From positions 3,697,501 through 3,761,500 of the forward strand of contig NZ_CP087715.1 in assembly GCF_020991125.1 (NCBI RefSeq): 64,000 nt of DNA, given 5' to 3'. Below are positions 57,247-64,000 of the stretch, piece after piece. Every line of letters starts with the position of its first letter. The stretch's first letter is position 1. This DNA is from Microbulbifer celer. GTDB lineage: Bacteria > Pseudomonadota > Gammaproteobacteria > Pseudomonadales > Cellvibrionaceae. The position numbers and the translations under genes are program-made. The notes beneath the pieces were generated by a model. The model was not told the DNA's origin. It was given only the letters and a program-made list of their open reading frames with translations, and did not search any database.

Positions 57247-57366
57247 GGCGGCAGGGCACCGGGGCGTTGCTTTCAGAACCGCTGTGTATACATCCCTGTA
57301 CGCTGCGGCGGCGACGTCCCTGTCGCCGACGCTTCTGAAAGCAACGCCCCGGCACCCTGCCTTCGC
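57247..57366. repeat. Palindromic element, family B copy 1
   Basis: The arms pair over about 30 bases (CACCGGGGCGTTGCTTTCAG... and complement). The core has CATCCCTGTACGCTGCGGCG followed by the hairpin GGCGACgtccctGTCGCC and GACGC. It lies between def and fmt, so it would be in a def-fmt transcript. Confidence 0.9.
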
Positions 57367-57422
57367 ATCCTAGTTTTGGGCTTCGTTATCGAGCCCGCTC
57401 CTTCTTTTCTGAAAGTATTTTC

Positions 57423-58391
57423 ATGAGTCTGAACATCATCTTCGCCGGCACGCCCGACTTTGCCGCCGTCCACCTGCAAACCCTGCTCGACAGTGAACAC
57501 AACGTGATCGCGGTCTACAGCCAGCCCGACCGCCCCGCCGGGCGCGGCAAGAAACTGCTGGCGAGTCCCGTGAAACAGCTGGCACTGGAACACGATATCC
57601 CGGTATATCAGCCACTTTCCCTGCGCGACGAAGCCGCGCAGCAGGACCTGGCGGCGCTGAACGCAGACCTGATGGTGGTGGTGGCCTACGGCCTGATTCT
57701 GCCGCAGGTGGTACTGGATACGCCGCGGCTCGGTTGTGTGAATGTGCATGCCTCTTTATTGCCGCGCTGGCGCGGGGCGGCGCCGATTCAGCGGGCGGTG
57801 GAGGCCGGCGATGCGGAGAGTGGCGTGGCGATCATGCAGATGGAGGCGGGGCTGGATACTGGCCCTGTGCTGGTGGAGGCGCGCACGCCGATCGCCGGCA
57901 ATGAGACCGGCGGCAGTCTGCACGACAAGCTGGCGCAACTGGGCGGTCCGGCATTGCTGGAGGCACTCGCGCAACTGGAAGGCGGCACCGCTAATCCACA
58001 GGTACAGGACGATATGCTGGCGAACTACGCCGGCAAGATCAGCAAGGAAGAGGCGCGTATTGACTGGACGCAGCCGGCGGCAGAGCTCGAGCGCCAGGTG
58101 CGGGCGTTCAATCCATTTCCGGTGTGCTGGACGGAGTACCGGGACGGCAAAGGCAAGCCCCAGCGTCTGCGGGTCTATGGCGCGAGGCTGGAACAGGGCT
58201 GTCACAATGACCAACCCGGCACCATTCTGTCCACCGACGATGAGGGCATCCTGGTGACCTGTGGCCGCGAGGCGCTGCGCCTGACACAACTACAATTGCC
58301 GGGTAAGAAATCCCTGCCGGTGGCGGAAATCCTCAAGGGCTACCGCGACCTGTTCCGTGCCGGTATTCAGCTGGGGCAAATCGATGAATGA
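57423..58391 (+). CDS. fmt: Methionyl-tRNA formyltransferase
   Basis: 322 residues. Formylates initiator Met-tRNA. N-terminal formyl-THF domain with [19 protein letters not shown] and the catalytic region [20 protein letters not shown] near 108, plus a C-terminal OB-like domain from about 208. It overlaps the start of rsmB by eight bases. Confidence 0.97.
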   Translation: MSLNIIFAGTPDFAAVHLQTLLDSEHNVIAVYSQPDRPAGRGKKLLASPVKQLALEHDIPVYQPLSLRDEAAQQDLAALNADLMVVVAYGLILPQVVLDTPRLGCVNVHASLLPRWRGAAPIQRAVEAGDAESGVAIMQMEAGLDTGPVLVEARTPIAGNETGGSLHDKLAQLGGPALLEALAQLEGGTANPQVQDDMLANYAGKISKEEARIDWTQPAAELERQVRAFNPFPVCWTEYRDGKGKPQRLRVYGARLEQGCHNDQPGTILSTDDEGILVTCGREALRLTQLQLPGKKSLPVAEILKGYRDLFRAGIQLGQIDE

Positions 58392-59721
58392 TCCAAGAGC
58401 GCTGGCCGCACGCGTGATTGCGCGCCTCCAGGATGATCGCGGCTCCCTGCAGCGGCTGTTGCCATGGGCAGAAAAGCAGCTGGGGGACGATGAGACCAGT
58501 AGCGCTACAGGTGGAAAGAATCGCGCCCTGCTGCGCGAGCTGTGTTACGGCACCGCGCGCTTCGCGCCGCGGCTGGAACTGATCCTGGCCAAGCTGTCGC
58601 GCAAGCCGGTCAAGGACGACGAACTGGCGGCACTGATGCTGGTGGGGCTATACCAGCTGGAATACACCCGCATCCCCGATCACGCCGCCATCGCCGCCAC
58701 CGTAGAGGCCGCACGCGCGTTGAAACTCGGCCACGCCACCGGGGTGGTCAATGGTGTGCTGCGCAACGCCCTACGCAATAAGGAAGCACTCACTCGCAAG
58801 CTCTCCGGCAATCCCCAGTTCAGCTCCGCCCACCCGGCGTGGCTGCAACAGGCGATCAAGGACGCCTGGGGCAGCGAAGCGCGTACCATCTTCACCGCCA
58901 ACAACGAAAACCCGCCCATGACCCTGCGGGTCAACACCGGCAAAATCAGCCGCGACGACTATCTCGAACAGCTGCAAGACGCCGGTATCCCGGGTGAGGC
59001 CTGCGAACTCTCAGCCGCCGGCATCGTGCTCCAAAACGCCGTCGCCGTCGCCCGCCTGCCCGGGTTTGAAGACGGCCACGTCAGCGTCCAGGACCAGTCC
59101 GCGCAACTCGCCGCGCCACTGCTGGATCCACAACCGGGCGACAAAATCCTCGACGCCTGCGCCGCCCCCGGTGGCAAGACCTGTCACCTGCTGGAACTGC
59201 AACCGGACCTCAATCTCACCGCCCTCGACATCGAAGAAGAGCGCCTCGACCGCGTGATCGAAAACCTCGAGCGCATCGGTGCCGGCGCCGAACTCATCTG
59301 CGCCGATGCCGCAGAACCCGAACACTGGTGGGACGGCGAACAGTATGACCGCATCCTGCTGGACGCCCCCTGCTCCGCCACCGGCGTCATCCGCCGCCAC
59401 CCGGACATCAAGCTGCTGCGCCGTCCCGAAGACATCCCCGAACTGGCCGAATTGCAGGGCCGCATATTGCGCGCCATGTGGCGCCTGTTGAAACCCGGCG
59501 GCACCCTGCTTTACGCAACCTGCTCCATACTGCCGGAAGAAAACAGCGCGCAGGTGGCGCGCTTCGTTGCGGAGACCGGGGATGCGCGCGACAATACGCC
59601 GGAATTGTTCAACGACCTGCCTTGGGGGTTACCACAGGAAGCGGGCATACAGCTGCTTCCCGGGATTCATACCGGTGACGGGTTTTATTACGCGAAGCTG
59701 GAAAAAACCCGAGAGGCATGA
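58384..59721 (+). CDS. rsmB: 16S rRNA (cytosine-967-C5)-methyltransferase
   Basis: 445 residues. N-terminal NusB-like domain (1-145) and a C-terminal SAM-dependent methyltransferase. SAM loop [16 protein letters not shown] near 257, and two catalytic-site cysteines in [15 protein letters not shown] near 330 and [10 protein letters not shown] near 380. The ATG overlaps the fmt stop, implying coupling. The middle third is unusually rich in C-ending codons. Confidence 0.96.
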   Translation: MNDPRALAARVIARLQDDRGSLQRLLPWAEKQLGDDETSSATGGKNRALLRELCYGTARFAPRLELILAKLSRKPVKDDELAALMLVGLYQLEYTRIPDHAAIAATVEAARALKLGHATGVVNGVLRNALRNKEALTRKLSGNPQFSSAHPAWLQQAIKDAWGSEARTIFTANNENPPMTLRVNTGKISRDDYLEQLQDAGIPGEACELSAAGIVLQNAVAVARLPGFEDGHVSVQDQSAQLAAPLLDPQPGDKILDACAAPGGKTCHLLELQPDLNLTALDIEEERLDRVIENLERIGAGAELICADAAEPEHWWDGEQYDRILLDAPCSATGVIRRHPDIKLLRRPEDIPELAELQGRILRAMWRLLKPGGTLLYATCSILPEENSAQVARFVAETGDARDNTPELFNDLPWGLPQEAGIQLLPGIHTGDGFYYAKLEKTREA

Positions 59722-59803
59722 ATCGATGGGGTGGTGGATGCGCTAACGCTGATCCCCCTAGGGGTGCTTTCAGCATGTTCCAGCCACACCAGCAAAAATC
59801 GAA

Positions 59804-59917
59804 GGGCGGGTGCCGGGTAAAGGTTTTCGAAAGCGTCGGCAACAGGGACGTTGCCGACGCAGCGTACAGGGAAGTATTAACAGCGGTTTCGAAAACCTTT
59901 ACCCGGTGCCCGGCCGC
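59804..59917. repeat. Palindromic element, family B copy 2 (inverted)
   Basis: The arms pair over about 30 bases (GTGCCGGGTAAAGGTTTTCG... and complement). Read on the minus strand the core is CTTCCCTGTACGCTGCGTCG then the hairpin GGCAACgtccctGTTGCC, the same as copy 1 with paired G-C to A-T exchange in the stem. It lies between rsmB and trkA. Confidence 0.9.
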
Positions 59918-59991
59918 CACCGCTGTAGATTAAAAATCTGTGGTGGTGACGAAGTAATAAGGCCAGATAACCAAGGCCCATTAAGCCAACT

Positions 59992-61377
59992 ATGAAAATC
60001 ATTATTCTCGGCGCCGGCCAGGTCGGCGGTTCTCTGGCGGAAAGCCTGGCCTCGGAACGCAACGACATCATTCTGATCGACAACGACGAGAAAACCCTGC
60101 GCGAACTGGGCGACCGGATCGACATCGGCGTCGTCCACGGTCACGCCTCCCACCCCGACGTACTCCAGGAAGCCGGCATCGAAGACGCCGACATCGTCGT
60201 CGCCGTCACCAACAACGACGAAACCAACATGGCCGCGTGCCAGATCGCCCACTCGCTGTTTCGCGTCACCACCAAAATCGCCCGCGTCCGCGCCGCCGCC
60301 TACCTGCAATACCCCGAACTGTTCTCCACCGAATCGATCCCCATCGACGTCCTCATCAGCCCCGAACAGATCGTCTCCGAATACATCGCCCGCCTGATTG
60401 AACACCCCGGCGCCCTGCAGGTACTCGACTTCGCCGATGGCCGCGTCCAGCTGGTCGCCGTGCGCGCCGTACAGGGCGGCCCTCTGGTCGGCCACCAACT
60501 GCGCTACCTGCGCGAACACATGCCCAAAGTCGACACTCGCGTCGCCGCCATTTATCGCCGCAACAGCCCCATTATTCCCCAGGGCTCCACCGTGATCGAA
60601 GCCGGCGACGAAGTCTTCTTTATTGCCGCCCGGCAGGACATCCGCGCCGTCATGAGCGAACTGCGCCGGCTGGAACAGGGCTACAAACGCATCACCATCG
60701 CCGGCGGCGGCAACATCGGCCTGCGCCTCGCCAGCCGGCTGGAAAACCGCTACACCGTCAAAGTGATCGAACAGAACCACGACCGCTGCATCTTCCTCTC
60801 GGAAGAACTGAGCAACAGCATCGTGCTGCACGGCAGCGCCTCGGATCAGGACCTGCTGCTGGAGGAAAACATCGAAGACACCGATGTATTCCTCGCGCTG
60901 ACCAACGACGACGAAGCCAACATCATGGCCTCGCTCCTGGCCAAACGCCTCGGCACCCGCAAGGTCATGACCCTGATCAACAACCCCGCCTACGTCGACC
61001 TGGTGCAGGGGGGTGAAATCGACATTGCCATTTCCCCCCAGCAGAACACCATTGGCAGCCTACTCACCCATGTGCGCCGCGGAGACATGGTCAATGTACA
61101 CTCCCTGCGCCGCGGTGCTGCCGAGGCCATCGAGGTCATCGCGCACGGCGATAACCGCACTTCCAAAGTGGTGGGTAAAAAAATCGAAGATATCGACCTG
61201 CCAGAAGGCGCATCGATCGGTGCCATTGTTCGCGAAAGCGACGGCACCAGCCAGGTACTGATCGCCCATGACGACATCGTGGTGGAAACCGATGACCACG
61301 TCATCGTATTTCTCGTCGACCGCCGCCACACCCGCCACGTGGAACAGCTGTTCCAGGTCGGCTTCAGTTTCTTCTGA
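59992..61377 (+). CDS. trkA: Trk potassium uptake regulatory protein TrkA
   Basis: 461 residues with two RCK repeats: Rossmann motifs [13 protein letters not shown] at the start and [13 protein letters not shown] near 236, each followed by a TrkA-C domain (about 140-220 and 370-455). It binds NAD(H)/ATP and gates TrkH. It precedes trkH by 15 bases. The first 240 codons are strongly C-ending, the last part less so. Confidence 0.97.
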   Translation: MKIIILGAGQVGGSLAESLASERNDIILIDNDEKTLRELGDRIDIGVVHGHASHPDVLQEAGIEDADIVVAVTNNDETNMAACQIAHSLFRVTTKIARVRAAAYLQYPELFSTESIPIDVLISPEQIVSEYIARLIEHPGALQVLDFADGRVQLVAVRAVQGGPLVGHQLRYLREHMPKVDTRVAAIYRRNSPIIPQGSTVIEAGDEVFFIAARQDIRAVMSELRRLEQGYKRITIAGGGNIGLRLASRLENRYTVKVIEQNHDRCIFLSEELSNSIVLHGSASDQDLLLEENIEDTDVFLALTNDDEANIMASLLAKRLGTRKVMTLINNPAYVDLVQGGEIDIAISPQQNTIGSLLTHVRRGDMVNVHSLRRGAAEAIEVIAHGDNRTSKVVGKKIEDIDLPEGASIGAIVRESDGTSQVLIAHDDIVVETDDHVIVFLVDRRHTRHVEQLFQVGFSFF

Positions 61378-61392
61378 GGGCGGTAATTACAG

Positions 61393-62844
61393 ATGCGACC
61401 GGCAGTCATAGCGCGTGTTTTCGGTATTTTACTGACAGTGTTCAGCCTTACCCTGTTACCTCCCATCGGGGTTTCCCTGTGGTATGACGACGGCACCCAT
61501 ATCGCATTCAGCGTGGCGTTCGGCATCACCATTCTCACCGGGCTGTTTATGTGGCTGCCGGTGCATGACCTGAAACAAGACCTGCGCACCCGCGACGGCT
61601 TTGTGGTGACCTCCCTTTTCTGGCTGATTCTGGGCAGTTTCGGTGCCCTGCCGCTGATTATCTCCACCCAGCCCAACCTGAGCGTGGTGGACGCGATTTT
61701 CGAATCCATCTCCGGACTCACCACCACCGGCGCTACCACCATCACCGGCCTAGACACCCTGCCGCCCGCCATTCTTTATTACCGTCAGCAACTGCAATGG
61801 TTCGGGGGCATCGGTGTGATTGTCATCGCACTGGCGATCCTGCCCATGCTGGGGATCGGGGGCATGCAGCTGTACAAGGCAGAAATTCCGGGACCAGTGA
61901 AAGACACCAAGCTGACACCACGGATTGCGGAAACCGCGCGTGCGCTGTTCGTGATTTACATCATTCTTACCGTGTTGTGCGGTATCGGTTACTGGTGGGC
62001 CGGAATGACGGTATTTGATGCGGTCGGTCACGCATTTTCCACCGTCGCCAACGGCGGCTTTTCCACCCACGATGCCAGCATGGGGTTCTATGCCCACAAT
62101 CATGCGATCATGGCGATCGCGATTATTTTCATGCTCACTGCAGGCATCAACTTCGGCCTGCACTTTTTCGCTTTCAGTAACAGAACCCTGAAGCACTACT
62201 GGAAGGATTCCGAGTTCCGTTTCTATATATGGGTGACGGTAGTCGCCTGTTTTATTATCGTCGGCTATCTGTGGGCGACCGGGACCTACAACATGCAGGA
62301 CAGTCTGCTGCACGGCATCTTCCAGGTCGTATCCATCGGTACTACCGCTGGCTTTGGCTCCGAAAGCTTCGCCGTCTGGCCGGCTTTCCTGCCTTACGTC
62401 CTGTTACTGGTGGGCATCATGGGCGCCTGTGCCGGCTCTACGTCTGGTGGGATCAAGGCGGTGCGGGTGATGCTGATCATGAAATCCGGCTTGCGGGAAC
62501 TGAACCGATTGGTGCACCCCAATGCGGTGGTGCCGATCAAGGTGAACCGCAAGATCGTCCCCGACCGGGTGACCGATGCGGTGTGGGGCTTTTTTGCGGT
62601 TTATATCCTGTCGTTTTTCGTGCTCACCATCGCGGTAATGGCCACTGGCGAAAATTTTGTTACCTCCTTCTCCACCGTGGCGTCCTGCCTGAGTAATATC
62701 GGTCCGGCGCTGGGGGACGCGGCATCCCACTATGCCAGCGTCAATGAGTTCGCCAAGTGTTTTCTGATTCTTGCGATGCTGATGGGGCGCCTGGAAATTT
62801 TCACACTACTGGTGCTGCTGACGCCCGCGTTCTGGCGACATTGA
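61393..62844 (+). CDS. trkH: Trk potassium transporter membrane subunit
   Basis: 483 residues with four pseudo-repeated M1-P-M2 units. Selectivity loops include GLTTTGATTITGLD near 110, ANGGFSTHDASMGF near 222, GTTAGFGSESFAVWP near 320 and CLSNIGPALGDA near 440. It imports K+ with TrkA. It is convergent with the phosphatidyltransferase gene. Confidence 0.97.
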   Translation: MRPAVIARVFGILLTVFSLTLLPPIGVSLWYDDGTHIAFSVAFGITILTGLFMWLPVHDLKQDLRTRDGFVVTSLFWLILGSFGALPLIISTQPNLSVVDAIFESISGLTTTGATTITGLDTLPPAILYYRQQLQWFGGIGVIVIALAILPMLGIGGMQLYKAEIPGPVKDTKLTPRIAETARALFVIYIILTVLCGIGYWWAGMTVFDAVGHAFSTVANGGFSTHDASMGFYAHNHAIMAIAIIFMLTAGINFGLHFFAFSNRTLKHYWKDSEFRFYIWVTVVACFIIVGYLWATGTYNMQDSLLHGIFQVVSIGTTAGFGSESFAVWPAFLPYVLLLVGIMGACAGSTSGGIKAVRVMLIMKSGLRELNRLVHPNAVVPIKVNRKIVPDRVTDAVWGFFAVYILSFFVLTIAVMATGENFVTSFSTVASCLSNIGPALGDAASHYASVNEFAKCFLILAMLMGRLEIFTLLVLLTPAFWRH

Positions 62845-62849
62845 AACGG

Positions 62850-63458
62850 CTACTCAAATGTGTTTTTTCTTTTTTGCAGAACATGAAGGTAACGCGGAGC
62901 AAAACGAATCAACACCGCCACCTCCAATAGCAGCCCGATAAATGTCATCGCCCCCACGGTACGCTCGAATATAAATCGCGCGCCGGATGTGGATGGCAGC
63001 CAGAGATATCTCGCCTCATCGGCAAACCCCAGCCCCAACACGATATATGCAGTCACTGATGCAAACAGCTGCAGCCACATTGCCCGGATACCGAATGGGC
63101 GTTTCAGCCACAGTAGCACGACCGGAACCACACTCGCCTGCAGCAGGCAGCGCACGCCGAGAACAATTCCATACAACAGTCCCAGGGTATCCAGATACCA
63201 CAGCAGCGGGATCATGCTGAGTACGAAGATCCGATCCGCCAGTGGATCGAGAATCATGCCAAAGCGGCTTTGCCAGTGATAACGTCGCGCCAGCCATCCG
63301 TCCGCATAATCACTCAGTGCCACCACGATATACAGGCTCAGCGCCAACCCGTCGTACTGGTGCAGGGAAAGATAGACGATAGGCGGAATCAAAAGGAGGC
63401 GCAGAAACGACAGCGCGTTAGGAATCTGGCGCCAACGGCTGGCCGAAGCCTGGCTCAT
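62850..63458 (-). CDS. CDP-alcohol phosphatidyltransferase
   Basis: 202 residues, five or six membrane helices. The catalytic signature D-x2-DG-x2-AR-x8-G-x3-D-x3-D is present in DYADGWLARRYHWQSRFGMI followed by LDPLADR (about 52-78). Related to PgsA and other phospholipid synthases; the length fits, but the exact alcohol cannot be told. It follows the LpxL-like gene on the same strand by 103 bases. Confidence 0.9.
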   Translation of the reverse strand: MSQASASRWRQIPNALSFLRLLLIPPIVYLSLHQYDGLALSLYIVVALSDYADGWLARRYHWQSRFGMILDPLADRIFVLSMIPLLWYLDTLGLLYGIVLGVRCLLQASVVPVVLLWLKRPFGIRAMWLQLFASVTAYIVLGLGFADEARYLWLPSTSGARFIFERTVGAMTFIGLLLEVAVLIRFAPRYLHVLQKRKNTFE

Positions 63459-63561
63459 GAATACTCCCGGGGATCTTCCACTGAAGTACCAAGTATCGGC
63501 AATGGAAAGTCATTCGGCAAAACCCGGATGGCATTGGCGCCGGGAACAACGGCGGTAGCGG

Positions 63562-64000
63562 TCAGTTCCTGCGGTAAATCCCGGTCTTGCCCTCCGGCGC
63601 GCGGCGAAATCGCTTGTACTCCCACTGATACTGTTCCGGCGCTTCGGCAATGCAGGCCTCCACACCGCGATTGAGGGCCGCCAGCGATACCTTTGCCTCA
63701 TCGCTGTAGATCGCCTGTTCCGCCGGCAACAATACCAACTCATACCCATCGGGTACCCGTTTGCCGAAGCCGAATACCACCTTGCAGCCGGTGCGCTGAA
63801 TCAGATTGAATCCCAGGGTCATGGTCAGGGTCGGATGACCAAAAAACGGCGCGAACTCACCGCCGGAGGCCTCCGGTTCCTGGTCCGGCAGCACACCGAC
63901 AATTCCACCGCCCTTCAGGGCTTTAAGCAGCGCGCGCACACCGCGCACATTGGTAGGCACCAGCTGGGCACCGGTGGATTCGCGACCGGCGCGGATCACC
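63562..64000 (-). CDS. LpxL/HtrB-like lysophospholipid acyltransferase, 5' end outside window
   Basis: The C-terminal 145 residues are visible and the frame stays open to the window edge. Motifs of the LpxL family: VPTNVRGVRALLKALKGGGI, GVLPDQEPEASGGEFAPFFG and the end QYQWEYKRFRRAPEG. It adds a secondary acyl chain to lipid A or an aminolipid. The catalytic HX4D would lie upstream, out of view. Confidence 0.9.
   Translation of the reverse strand, partial: VIRAGRESTGAQLVPTNVRGVRALLKALKGGGIVGVLPDQEPEASGGEFAPFFGHPTLTMTLGFNLIQRTGCKVVFGFGKRVPDGYELVLLPAEQAIYSDEAKVSLAALNRGVEACIAEAPEQYQWEYKRFRRAPEGKTGIYRRN

Overview
The window looks like a chromosomal segment of a marine gammaproteobacterium of the Cellvibrionales/Microbulbifer type. 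This rests on protein similarity to Pseudomonas-like families, moderately high GC, and gene order; no 16S is present, so the genus is an inference. Several blocks match the origin-proximal order known from Pseudomonas: trkA-rsmB-fmt-def / LysM-dprA-tsaC-hemF-aroE; polA-engB-cytochrome c4-dsbA with znuACB nearby; the coxBA-ctaG-coxC-SURF1-ctaA-ctaB-sco cluster; and gamma carbonic anhydrase-prlC-yheV.

Layout. 1-1.6 kb: hppD and a VOC protein (tyrosine catabolism). 1.9-4.2 kb: flotillin pair YqiK/YqiJ. 4.7-6.5 kb: fpr and a divergent FinR-like LysR regulator. 6.6-12.7 kb: M28 lipoprotein peptidase, poorly known cytosolic proteins, two tandem secreted paralogues, and a membrane-anchored cytochrome c that resembles the periplasmic half of an FTR1 iron permease. 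13-20 kb: dsbA, cytochrome c4, engB, an apparently Fur-controlled pair of small unknown genes, a candidate sRNA and polA. 20-23.4 kb: znuA divergent from znuCB. 24.3-33.3 kb: a full caa3/aa3-type cytochrome c oxidase and heme A assembly cluster. 33.7-40 kb: DinF-type MATE exporter, unknowns, yheV, prlC, carbonic anhydrase. 40-46.7 kb: an M20 carbamoylase, an arginine-deiminase-superfamily enzyme, an ArgP/ArgO-like pair and small unknowns. 46.9-64 kb: housekeeping genes purEK, aroE, hemF, tsaC, rhombosortase, sorbosone-type dehydrogenase, dprA, LysM, def, fmt, rsmB, trkA, trkH, a CDP-alcohol phosphatidyltransferase and an LpxL-like acyltransferase running off the edge.

The most unusual content is intergenic. 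Five long palindromic elements fall in two families (A: three copies, B: two copies). Each copy has a family-specific core, a short arm stretch that differs between copies but pairs perfectly or nearly so within a copy, and outer arm ends built on TGCCGGG that both families share. One copy carries a nested insertion. Two further long palindromes (near fpr and near dsbA) have other cores. Downstream of polA, at the position of Spot 42 in E. coli, lies a terminator-ended non-coding stretch on the polA strand with two hairpins carrying C-rich loops: a strong sRNA candidate. I saw no CRISPR array, prophage, transposase gene, tRNA or rRNA.
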